A stretch of DNA of 32,626 bases, taken from positions 1-32,626 of the forward strand of contig JADMIL010000037.1 in NCBI GenBank assembly GCA_015478645.1, read 5' to 3'. Both the position numbers and the translations under genes were made by a program. Under the pieces are notes generated by a model. It was not told the origin of the DNA. It saw nothing but the letters and a program-made list of their open reading frames with translations, and did not search any database. This document shows, piece after piece, positions 8,212 to 19,541 of this stretch; position 1 is the stretch's first letter, and every line of letters begins with the position of its first letter. The stretch is from Candidatus Binataceae bacterium. Lineage in GTDB: Bacteria; Desulfobacterota; Binatia; Binatales; Binataceae.

Positions 8212-9708
8212 TCAGTATGCGCCTCGCGACGTGAGCACCGCCCAGAACGTGCGCGCCATAATGTAGAGGTCGAGCCACACCGACCAATTGCAGATGTAGT
8301 AGGTGTCGAAGCGCCGCTGCGCCTCGAGGTCGCTGTCGCTGCGTACCATCACCTGGCACAGTCCGGTCAGGCCGGGGCGCAACTGGCGCCGCAGCTTGCG
8401 ATATTCCTCCGGATAGCGCCGCAGATGGTACTCCGGGAACGGCCGCGGCCCGACCAGGCTCATCTCGCCCCGCGCCACGCTCCAGAGCTGCGGCAGTTCG
8501 TCGATACTGAAGCGGCGCAGGAGCGATCCGATTACCGGAATCACGCGCGGGTCATGCACCAGCTTGCAGCGCTCGTCCCATTGCTGGCGCAAGGCCGGAT
8601 CGGCGGCCAGCGCCTCGGCGAGCTTGCGCTCGCTGTCACGACACATGGTGCGCAGCTTCAAGACCTTGATGATACGGCCGGCGCGGCCTTCGCGCTCCTG
8701 GCTGTAGAAGATCGGAGCGCCGTCGCAGATCAGGATCAGTCCCGCCGCCAGCGCGATAATCGGCAGCGCGGCGAGCAGCAAGGCGCCCCCGATCAGCGTG
8801 TCAAGCGTGCGCTTGATAAGCCAGTTGCGCCGCACCATCAGGTTGTTGGTGAACTGCAAACCCATCATGCTGCCGAAATTCAGCAGGCGCGAGTTCTCGA
8901 TCGGCAGTCCCTCGAAATCCTCCATCAGGACCATCACGTGGCGGAAACGGCGCACCAGCGTAGCGAGGTCGTGGTTCCCGCGGTCCTGCTGAACGATCAC
9001 GGCGCAGCGCCCCTGCTCGGCCAGACGCAGCATCGCCGCCGTCGGGGGCGGCATTTCGCATCCGGCAGCGTCGGCGCGCTTGACCAGGCCGCCGACGATT
9101 ACGCCGATCGGTTTGTAGCCGAAGGCGCGGCGCCGGTTGAGCAGATCGGCGGTCGCCGCCGCCCAGGCGGCCGAGCCGATCAGGATCGCCGGTTTGCGCC
9201 ACCAGGCCCAGTGGTCGGTGATCGACACCGCCACCAGCCGGCCGGTGGGTACCAGCACCAGGCTCGCGCAAAATGTGATTACGAAGGCCATGCGCGAATA
9301 ATGCGCCGGCAGCTTAAGCAGAAAGACCAGGTCCGCGATTACCAGGAATGCGCCGGCGTTGCTCAGGCATAAACGGCGAAAGGCCTCCGGCGCGCCGATC
9401 CCGAATCCGGGATAGAGGCCGGCGGCCGCATAGCCGATCGGCACCAGCAGGATAAAGGCGAACAGCAGTTTGTAGAGATTGATCGGCTGATCGAGCACCC
9501 CGTAGGCCCAAAAACCATAAGCCGCGCCCGCCGACAACACCAGCGCCAGCAGGTCCACCAGCAGCAGAATCGCGACGCGGGCGAAGGTCGGCCAATCGTG
9601 CGCGTAGACCCGCACTGCGTCCCATGAAGCGGGAATCACGGCCTGCGCGCCACGCGCTTCGGCGTCGGCGAACAGCGCGGAATATTCGGATTTTTCCCGG
9701 TTAATCAT
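8212..9708 (-). CDS. wbaP: WbaP-type undecaprenyl-phosphate sugar phosphotransferase
   Basis: This 498-residue polyprenyl phosphoglycosyltransferase would start the repeat unit by moving a sugar 1-phosphate (galactose in characterised WbaP; not provable here) onto undecaprenyl phosphate at the inner membrane. The N-terminal half has about four membrane helices (about 43-160), then a soluble Rossmann-like stretch (about 170-280). The catalytic C-terminal domain starts with the re-entrant/membrane helix after KRTLDTLIGG (299-308) and contains VLKLRTM (349-355), the acidic SIDELPQLWSV (401-411) with its essential Asp-Glu pair, and SLVGPRP (417-423). Full length with both halves is typical of WbaP rather than the short PglC form. 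ATG at 9708 is the start, without an obvious Shine-Dalgarno sequence; 71 bases separate it from the preceding gene. Confidence 0.92.
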   Translation of the reverse strand: MINREKSEYSALFADAEARGAQAVIPASWDAVRVYAHDWPTFARVAILLLVDLLALVLSAGAAYGFWAYGVLDQPINLYKLLFAFILLVPIGYAAAGLYPGFGIGAPEAFRRLCLSNAGAFLVIADLVFLLKLPAHYSRMAFVITFCASLVLVPTGRLVAVSITDHWAWWRKPAILIGSAAWAAATADLLNRRRAFGYKPIGVIVGGLVKRADAAGCEMPPPTAAMLRLAEQGRCAVIVQQDRGNHDLATLVRRFRHVMVLMEDFEGLPIENSRLLNFGSMMGLQFTNNLMVRRNWLIKRTLDTLIGGALLLAALPIIALAAGLILICDGAPIFYSQEREGRAGRIIKVLKLRTMCRDSERKLAEALAADPALRQQWDERCKLVHDPRVIPVIGSLLRRFSIDELPQLWSVARGEMSLVGPRPFPEYHLRRYPEEYRKLRRQLRPGLTGLCQVMVRSDSDLEAQRRFDTYYICNWSVWLDLYIMARTFWAVLTSRGAY

Positions 9709-9779
9709 TGATGCGGTCTAATAATGAGTACGCGTTCCGATATTTGAGTCCTGAATCGAGTTTCTTTAGTCCGCGGCGA

Positions 9780-14231
<4,452 letters not shown>

Positions 14232-14252
14232 TGACCGGACTATTCGTATGCT

Positions 14253-14260
14253 CCCCCCCC
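14253..14260 (-). repeat. Run of eight G at the start of the wzc-like gene
   Basis: On the coding (minus) strand eight consecutive G lie between an ATG at 14274 (22 bases after the wza stop codon's last base region) and the TTG at 14231. With seven G the ATG frame would run without a stop into the kinase frame; with eight it ends early. This could be a phase-variable tract or a one-base sequencing/assembly error. Confidence 0.6.
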
Positions 14261-14295
14261 TCCACCTCGATCATCCGCAACGTCTTTGGAAGTCG

Positions 14296-15570
14296 CTACG
14301 GTACGAAGTACGCTCCCGCGCGGAACATCTGGGTCACGGCCTCAAAGATGCCGTAGGGAACAATCTTGGCGTTCGAGTATGTCACTTCGACCACATCGCC
14401 GTCCTGCACCACGACGTCCGGCGCCTCGCCGGCCGACACGCGGTTCAGGTTGACCAGCATGATCTGCTGACCCTGGGCGCTCTTGCGTATGATCTTTACG
14501 TCGTCCTCATTGGCCGGATACAACGCGCCGCCGGCGGCGGCGACCGCACCGAGCACCTTCAGATCGCGCGAGATCGGATACGACCCGGGCTTGGCCACCC
14601 AGCCGTCAACCATCACCTGGCCGTCGACGGCAACATTGATCACGTCGCCGGGACGCGCCGGCAGTCCCAAAAAGCTGCGGCCGGTGGCGTCGTCAGTATC
14701 CACCACGATCGAATTCTGGTAATCGGTCGGCGAAAGCGGCGTTACCACCGGCTCCTGCAGCGGCGACGAGTCAGCGTTCGCGGGGGGCCCCGGTTTGAAG
14801 TAAATCCGGGATGAAGCGTCGGTCGCGACTCCGCCCGCGAGCGAGATCATGTTCTGCATCGTGTCGGTGGGACCCGCCAGATCGTAGACCCCGGGCTTCG
14901 TCACCGCGCCGAAAACACCAACCTGGCGGCTCCGATAGTCGCCGACCAGCAGATTGACCTGGGGATTGCGCAGATAATGCTTGAGACGATGCTCCAAGTC
15001 CGCCTTCAGCGCGTCCTGGGTGAGACCCGCGGCCTTGACCGTGCCCACCAGCGGCAGGCTGATATCGCCCTCGCCGGAAATCCGGTACTGACCGTTGAAT
15101 TCGTCGTCGTCGGGGCATGAAAGATTGATAAGATCGCCTGGTCCGAGTGCAAAGTCGCCGCTCTTTTCGCGCTCGCGCTGCGCCCAAAGCCTGTTAAGTT
15201 CACCTGCGGGGTCTTCTGTATAGCTGGTGATGGCCGCGTTCGCGGCCGCCACGGACTGCGGACTATGCGCAGTATCTGTCGGCTGCGCGGGGGCTTCGGC
15301 CGGTTCGGCGCTGGCGCTCATCGTCGCCGGATTGGCCACCGGAAGCGCCGTCGATGGCGCATTGGCGGAGGTGCAGGCGGCCAGCGCAAAAATTGCCAGA
15401 ACGCTCCAACCCACCCGGTCCGGCGCGAGTAATCCGGCGCGACGCCGCGACGGTACGCGTAGCCGCAGCGATAGATGGGCCGGCGTCGCGCAGCCGCCCA
15501 TCCGGGTGGGCGCTTTGAACCGGCCATCCGCGCCATCTCTAGGTCTTATCTTTTTGCTATTAACTGACAT
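14296..15570 (-). CDS. wza: Wza-type polysaccharide export lipoprotein
   Basis: The protein has 424 residues from the ATG at 15570 and would form the outer-membrane/periplasmic export channel that works with Wzc. A hydrophobic stretch ends in the lipobox L-A-A-C (Cys66), so a lipoprotein is predicted; the N-terminal 45 residues before it are unusually long and basic, and Met24 (15501) is an alternative start. After an Ala/Pro-rich spacer come the poly_export domain (GPGDLINLSCP 143-153, YRISGEGDISLPLVGTV 162-178, YLRNPQVNLLVGDYRSRQV 199-217) and SLBB-type domains (GAVTKPGVYDLAG 221-233; DGWVAKPGSYPI 322-333). It is the first gene of the polysaccharide operon, 64 bases before the TTG of the kinase gene. 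A TTG-started extension to 15678 overlaps the putative promoter and is not supported. Confidence 0.92.
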   Translation of the reverse strand: MSVNSKKIRPRDGADGRFKAPTRMGGCATPAHLSLRLRVPSRRRAGLLAPDRVGWSVLAIFALAACTSANAPSTALPVANPATMSASAEPAEAPAQPTDTAHSPQSVAAANAAITSYTEDPAGELNRLWAQREREKSGDFALGPGDLINLSCPDDDEFNGQYRISGEGDISLPLVGTVKAAGLTQDALKADLEHRLKHYLRNPQVNLLVGDYRSRQVGVFGAVTKPGVYDLAGPTDTMQNMISLAGGVATDASSRIYFKPGPPANADSSPLQEPVVTPLSPTDYQNSIVVDTDDATGRSFLGLPARPGDVINVAVDGQVMVDGWVAKPGSYPISRDLKVLGAVAAAGGALYPANEDDVKIIRKSAQGQQIMLVNLNRVSAGEAPDVVVQDGDVVEVTYSNAKIVPYGIFEAVTQMFRAGAYFVP

Positions 15571-15650
15571 CGGTTGGAAATCATCGGTCAGGACATTTCC
15601 GTCATGAAGCGGCGGAAATGGCGGTACGTCCCGCAACACTGCTGCATTGC

Positions 15651-15678
15651 AATGTATCGCTAACTTGATATGAGTCAA
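15651..15678 (-). promoter_or_regulatory. Putative sigma70-like promoter of the polysaccharide operon
   Basis: On the minus strand TTGACT (15678-15673) is followed after 16 bases by TACATT (15656-15651), about 80 bases before the wza ATG. The surrounding DNA is clearly more AT-rich than the genes. The -10 box matches the consensus at four of six positions only. Confidence 0.4.
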
Positions 15679-15680
15679 GT
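15663..15680. promoter_or_regulatory. Inverted repeat over the putative -35 box (possible operator)
   Basis: ACTTGA at 15663-15668 and TCAAGT at 15675-15680 form a perfect 6+6 inverted repeat with a six-base centre. It overlaps the proposed -35 element of the wza operon. A dimeric regulator could bind here; no regulator gene is in the window. Confidence 0.35.
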
Positions 15681-15980
15681 ATTAACAAAGGCTTGGATAA
15701 TAGGTCGATGCGTCAAATCGCGTGAGCATCAATACAGATGGACACGGGCATCCGATGTCCTAACTCAGTACGCGAATGCCTTGTAAAACATAACAATGCT
15801 ACAATAAGATTAAATTATGAGGTTTGTCAATCATTGGCCCGTCGAAATGATCGGAAGCGCTTTTACGAGCGCGGCGTTTCTGCAATTATCGCACGGTGCA
15901 CGAGATGGAGTGGCTTTGTGACATCGATAGAGTGGTGTCGCAAGCGATAGCCGGTAATCAGTCTATGAGGAGGGCGTGAG

Positions 15981-16934
15981 ATGACCCCATTGAAGAAGTC
16001 AGTTAAATTCGGATGGTCTGCGGTTTTCGCCGGAAGCGTAGCAATCTGGTGTCTCGCGCTGGCCGGCATCGCCAATGCGCAGGGAGTGACGTTGGGGGCC
16101 GCGGCCAATTTTGCGTTGCTCTCCGATGCCGGCCCGATGACGCTGGGCAATAGTGCGGTGATCCTCGGGGTGAGTACGAACGTCGGCGCCACCTACAGCA
16201 ACATCAAAATTGGTGGCAACAACACGAAGATCAATGGCGACGTAATCGCCACGCTGTTCGAGAACGGCCCCGGCGCGACGATTTCGCTGGCCAACTACGC
16301 TCATGTGCTGGGGGCGTGTGTAACGGACGGTGGTGCGATCACCCTGGGTAGCGGCGCGACCTGCGGCAGCCAGGACACCACGAATACCAATCCGGATATT
16401 ACGATGATCGGCAACGCGGTCGATCAGGAGGAGAACTTCGATCAGGCGGTCTCCTGCGAGGCCCCGACGCAGTCGATCGCGGCAATCGCTCCGGCAGCCG
16501 GCAAGACCCAGACGATCGCCCTATCCGCCGGCCTTAACGTCATCAGCACGCCCAGCGTCGCGATGGGAAATTCCTCGGTGTTGATTCTCAAAGGCGGAAG
16601 TACCGACAGCGTGATTCTCGAAACTGCGGGAAGCTTCAGCATGGGATTCGGCGCGAAAATCGTTCTGCAGGGCGGGTTGATGGCCCAGAATGTGTTTATC
16701 ACGACGACCACCGAACCTGCCGGATTTAACCCCCCGGCGTCCCCGCCTTCGGTTTTTATCAACAATTCGAGCGTGATTTACGGCACGGTGCATGGTGGCG
16801 ACACCTGTACTCTGGGCAGCGGCGTGACGATCAACGGCGCAATGATTTGCGACTATGGTCTCACGACCGGCCCGAACCTGAAGATGAATTTCGCGCCGGC
16901 CACCGGCTTATCGTTGCCAGGCTGCGGCGTCTGA
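15981..16934 (+). CDS. Secreted Gly/Asn-rich, probable beta-solenoid protein (family not recognised with certainty)
   Basis: The 317-residue protein starts with a clear signal peptide (basic start MTPLKKSVKFG, hydrophobic core, cleavage likely after ANA, residue 33 or so). The mature part opens with VTLGAAANFALLSDAG, which recalls the start of DUF3494-type (ice-binding-like) secreted proteins. Short strands with turns then follow: GNSAVILG, GNNTKINGDVIA, NYAHVLGACV, GSGATC, NSSVLILKGG, GFGAKIVLQGG, NSSVIYGTV, GSGVTINGAMIC. This periodicity suggests a right-handed beta-helix or solenoid. Six cysteines in the mature chain could form disulfides. No membrane anchor, PEP-CTERM or sorting motif is seen. 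GAGGAGGG lies 6 bases before ATG 15981, making the start firm. It is transcribed away from the polysaccharide operon, ends at a strong terminator, and may be a surface or matrix protein; that role is inference. Confidence 0.8.
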   Translation: MTPLKKSVKFGWSAVFAGSVAIWCLALAGIANAQGVTLGAAANFALLSDAGPMTLGNSAVILGVSTNVGATYSNIKIGGNNTKINGDVIATLFENGPGATISLANYAHVLGACVTDGGAITLGSGATCGSQDTTNTNPDITMIGNAVDQEENFDQAVSCEAPTQSIAAIAPAAGKTQTIALSAGLNVISTPSVAMGNSSVLILKGGSTDSVILETAGSFSMGFGAKIVLQGGLMAQNVFITTTTEPAGFNPPASPPSVFINNSSVIYGTVHGGDTCTLGSGVTINGAMICDYGLTTGPNLKMNFAPATGLSLPGCGV

Positions 16935-16981
16935 TGCAGTCAAGCTGCGGCTGATCGCATCGCCCTAATCTACCGTCAGTG

Positions 16982-17017
16982 CGGCGGCCATCCGGAATTC
17001 GGATGGCCGCCGTTTTT
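16982..17017 (+). terminator. Rho-independent terminator of the secreted protein gene
   Basis: A perfect 13-bp stem (CGGCGGCCATCCG at 16982-16994 and its complement at 17000-17012) closes a GAATT loop and is followed by TTTTT at 17013-17017. It starts about 48 bases after the stop. The minus-strand side has no T-run, so it serves mainly the plus-strand gene, although it sits between two converging genes. Confidence 0.92.
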
Positions 17018-17079
17018 GATCGGCGATCGGAAGTCGGGCGCTTCCCCGATCAAGAGGCGCGAGGCGGTGGCGGAGATTG

Positions 17080-18576
17080 TCACTCCGGCGAGTCGTTGAC
17101 GTTCGCGGCGGGACGCGCGATCAAGGCCTGATCGTGCGCAGCCTTCGCATTGAAGCTGTGCGGCAGGTAGATGATCTGTCCGACCCTTAATTGATCGATA
17201 TTGGTCAGTTGTGGATTTGCTTTGATGAGTTCATCCATTCCGGACTTCGATCCGAGATAACGAATGGCAATATCCTCGAGCGTATCACCGAACTTCACAG
17301 TGATTTGACTGCGAGGCGCCGGCGCCGCGGCTACTCCAATCTGTTTCTGAATCCCGGCACTGGCGGCGGCCGCGGCCGGTGCGGTTGGCAGGGTCGGCAT
17401 TCCCGGAGCGGTTGCCGGACCGGCAGGGTCGCCACCGGATGCCGCGAGTGGCACGGCTCCGAGGGCAATCGATGCCTGCGGTTCGACCAGATGGGGCGCG
17501 GCATTAGTGACAATTTGAAGCTTCGCGCCGGATCCCGCCTGGTTGACGGCAGCGAAGTGCTGGTCTTTTTTGAGGTGCCTGGCAATCGCGACTGGCTGAG
17601 CAGGCAGTTCGTCCGCATCGTCGGTTGCGGCGCTGCGATAGCCAAATAAATCCGACCAGAACTTCGGATAGAGAATGCCCACCGCCAAAAGCGACGCCAG
17701 CGCCACAGCCGCGATCAGCGCGGACATCACCAGACGCCGCGCGCCAGCTCTCGGCTTCGTGATTCCGACCGAGTCGTGGTAATCGGCGGCAATTTTCTTT
17801 GCGAGCCTGACGGTGATTTTTCGATCCCCCGCATAAAACGCTGCCATCATCGCGCTATGGCAGAGCATATTGATTTTACGCGGGATGCCGTCGCTCCGCT
17901 TAAGCAGATGGTTCAAGGCGTGCGGCTCGAAGATTGCCGAGGATTTGCCTCCTTGAACATTGAGCCGGCACTCGACGTACATGATCGCCTCCGCGGTGGT
18001 CAACGGCTTGAGCGTCCCGCGGGACGAAATACGCTGATTCAGTTGACGCAGTTCCGGCCTCTTCAAACGCTCGGCGAGTTCCGGCTGGCCAACCAGGATG
18101 AGCTGCAGGACCCGGTCCTCGCGCTGCCCGCGATTGGACAGCAGCCGCAACTCCTCCAATACGTCGTCGCTCAGCGCCTGGGCTTCGTCGACCACGATCG
18201 CGATCCGTTCCTCCTTGCCGTGCAGGTCCAGCAAATGGTCCAGCACTTTGAGGTAATCGAGTTTGGTCGATCCGGCGGAATAAAGATTGAGCTGCGAAAG
18301 AACGACCTGCAGCATCTCCAGGAACGAGAGCTTGGGGTCGTCGATATGCGCGATTCGGGCGCGCTTGAAGTCGCGCTGCAGCAGGGAATAGATCAGCGTG
18401 GTTTTGCCGATCCCGGCTTCGCCCGTCAGCAGGGTCAGTCCGCTCAGATCAGTGGTCAGGCCCGATTCGAGCGTGGCGAGGCCCTGAAGATGTGTCGGGC
18501 TGAAATAGACCGCGCTATGAGGAGACGCGGGCTGGAAAGGAGGACCGTCAAGGCGAAAGTACTGATAGTACTCCAT
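17080..18576 (-). CDS. ExeA/GspA-like AAA ATPase with C-terminal LysM domain
   Basis: This 498-residue inner-membrane protein has the ExeA-type start (MEYYQYFRLDGPPFQPASP), Walker A GEAGIGKT (52-59), Walker B IVVDEAQ (127-133), LVGQPEL (161-167) and sensor region GIPRKINMLCHSAM (230-243). A membrane helix (about 281-303) is followed by a Pro/Ala-rich periplasmic linker and a LysM domain (about 424-472: VKFGDTLEDIAIRYLG ... LRVGQIIYLP) that should bind peptidoglycan. ExeA proteins use ATP to help place secretin or secretion complexes across the cell wall, and relatives accompany polysaccharide/exosortase loci. No secretin, GspB or exosortase gene is present here. ATG at 18576 is used, with a weak ribosome-binding site. 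It converges on the secreted protein gene, with 62 bases between the terminator and its stop. Confidence 0.88.
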   Translation of the reverse strand: MEYYQYFRLDGPPFQPASPHSAVYFSPTHLQGLATLESGLTTDLSGLTLLTGEAGIGKTTLIYSLLQRDFKRARIAHIDDPKLSFLEMLQVVLSQLNLYSAGSTKLDYLKVLDHLLDLHGKEERIAIVVDEAQALSDDVLEELRLLSNRGQREDRVLQLILVGQPELAERLKRPELRQLNQRISSRGTLKPLTTAEAIMYVECRLNVQGGKSSAIFEPHALNHLLKRSDGIPRKINMLCHSAMMAAFYAGDRKITVRLAKKIAADYHDSVGITKPRAGARRLVMSALIAAVALASLLAVGILYPKFWSDLFGYRSAATDDADELPAQPVAIARHLKKDQHFAAVNQAGSGAKLQIVTNAAPHLVEPQASIALGAVPLAASGGDPAGPATAPGMPTLPTAPAAAAASAGIQKQIGVAAAPAPRSQITVKFGDTLEDIAIRYLGSKSGMDELIKANPQLTNIDQLRVGQIIYLPHSFNAKAAHDQALIARPAANVNDSPE

Positions 18577-18623
18577 CAGACTTCAATCTATACCCTAGGT
18601 TAAAGAGGAGCGAAATAGGCACG

Positions 18624-18707
18624 CTAGTAGTTGAATGAGCGAGGTGGCCGCCGCTGCGCGTCCACGACCAGGTAAGCCGGTTGCGGCGAGGCGCCGGAAG
18701 CGCTCAT
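18624..18707 (-). CDS. Possible 27-residue peptide upstream of the ExeA-like gene
   Basis: A short frame starts at ATG 18707 (MSASGASPQPAYLVVDAQ...) and ends RSFNY-stop, 47 bases before the ATPase start, on the same strand. Its composition looks protein-like, but the ribosome-binding site is weak and no family is recognised. It may be a leader peptide, a gene remnant or chance. Confidence 0.2.
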   Translation of the reverse strand: MSASGASPQPAYLVVDAQRRPPRSFNY

Positions 18708-18827
18708 GGCGATTCTCACTCATTTGTAACATAGGCCGACTCTAATCTCGCTTACAGAGTCTCACATAGAGATCTGTCCGTGCCGTAGTTTATCGCTTGT
18801 TCGAGCGATCGCCAACGCTTTATATGA

Positions 18828-18997
18828 GTGCGCCGGGACAGGGATGAATATCACGCTGATGCGGAGTTCGCCTTGCGAAAGCGGTAGATAATGGCTGGGA
18901 GAATGCGTTTGCGGTCGATGACTATTGCTCGCCGCACTATCGCGATGATGACATCGGCATTATGCAGACTAATGGCGGCCGCTACAGCCTAGAATAG
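18828..18997 (+). pseudogene. Probable frameshifted remnant of an unrecognised gene
   Basis: Reading from GTG 18828 gives VRRDRDEYHADAEFALRKR, then a stop. One base shift in the AAGCGGTAG region leads into an open frame that reads KAVDNGWENAFAVDDYC and on to SPHYRDDDIGIMQTNGGRY-SLE-stop at 18997. Both halves look like real protein (acidic, few rare patterns) and join naturally at RKA-VDNGW, so a decayed gene tail is plausible. No family is recognised and the 5' part is missing. Confidence 0.35.
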
Positions 18998-19122
18998 ATT
19001 AAATACGCCCAGTCGGCTTCGAGCCGTCCGCCAGCATGCAGTGGCATCGGTCTTTCGTGCGATAGCGTATCGGTGCGGGGAAAAGGTCATGCCCGGATTT
19101 TAACCGGTGCTCGATTCGTCCG

Positions 19123-19155
19123 GGTAGTGTCCTAATTTCGGATTAGGACACTACC
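19123..19155. repeat. Perfect 14-bp inverted repeat/hairpin with TTCGG loop
   Basis: GGTAGTGTCCTAAT at 19123-19136 and its exact complement ATTAGGACACTACC at 19142-19155 flank TTCGG. It begins 19 bases beyond the stop of the small His/Tyr-rich gene. Neither side is followed by a T-run, so it is not a classical terminator. It could be two fused transposon ends, a small mobile repeat, or an RNA 3'-end stabiliser. Confidence 0.8.
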
Positions 19156-19173
19156 GTCGAGTGCGGTGGTTTA

Positions 19174-19509
19174 TCACCGGCCAAAAAACATATCGAGACC
19201 ATGGCTCACGGGTGACTCGTATCTTGGCGAATTATTATATTCATACGGCTCTGGCTCCGAGTAGTAATTCGGCTCCGGCGCGTAATAGTTATTCACTGGC
19301 CGTCGCGCATAGCCGCCCCGATAGCCGCGGTTATAGCCGTGATGCTCGTTACCGTGATGTTGATAGTAGCCGTGATGGTCATGGCCGTGTTCGTCGGCGC
19401 GGGCCGGCCCGACGGCGAAACTGCCAATCACGAGCGCAAACCCGACGGCCGCAGCGATCCTGACGGCCTTCGAGCGCGAGTTAACTTCGGGCTTTAGTGA
19501 CACTTCCAT
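19174..19509 (-). CDS. Small secreted His/Tyr-rich protein
   Basis: The 111-residue protein has a signal peptide of about 38 residues (hydrophobic core AAAVGFALVIGSFAVG, cleavage likely after ARA). The mature part opens DEHGHDHHGYYQHHGNEHH, with eight His between residues 41 and 57, and continues rich in Tyr, Gly, Asn and Pro. This suggests metal binding or an unstructured surface protein; no enzyme motif is seen and the family is not recognised. GAGGAA lies 9 bases before ATG 19509. It starts 32 bases after the LTXXQ-like gene and is probably co-transcribed with it, so a periplasmic or envelope stress role (metal, misfolding) is a reasonable inference. Confidence 0.7.
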   Translation of the reverse strand: MEVSLKPEVNSRSKAVRIAAAVGFALVIGSFAVGPARADEHGHDHHGYYQHHGNEHHGYNRGYRGGYARRPVNNYYAPEPNYYSEPEPYEYNNSPRYESPVSHGLDMFFGR

Positions 19510-19541
19510 ATTAATACTTCCTCGCGTAATCGATTTCCGCT

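Larger units (their letters stand above)
15571..15980. other. Divergent intergenic region between wza and the secreted protein gene
   Basis: About 410 bases, AT-rich between 15660 and 15840, hold no convincing gene. They contain the proposed wza promoter with its inverted repeat and a bulged hairpin at 15740-15760 (GGACACGG / CCGATGTCC around GCAT). The AT-rich stretch at 15780-15820 is probably where the plus-strand promoter lies, though no good pair of boxes could be fixed. A strong Shine-Dalgarno sequence lies at 15967-15974. The long leader of the plus-strand gene could carry regulation. Confidence 0.6.
18577..19173. other. Gene-poor intergenic stretch
   Basis: About 600 bases without a confident gene. 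It holds the possible 27-residue peptide (18624-18707), the frameshifted remnant (18828-18997) and the perfect hairpin (19123-19155). Base composition is more mixed than in the neighbouring genes. Together these suggest a site of past insertion and decay. Confidence 0.6.

Noticed and set aside
15571..15678. TTG-started extension of wza
   Set aside because: It would place the signal peptide about 100 residues in and its first codons coincide with the proposed -35 box.
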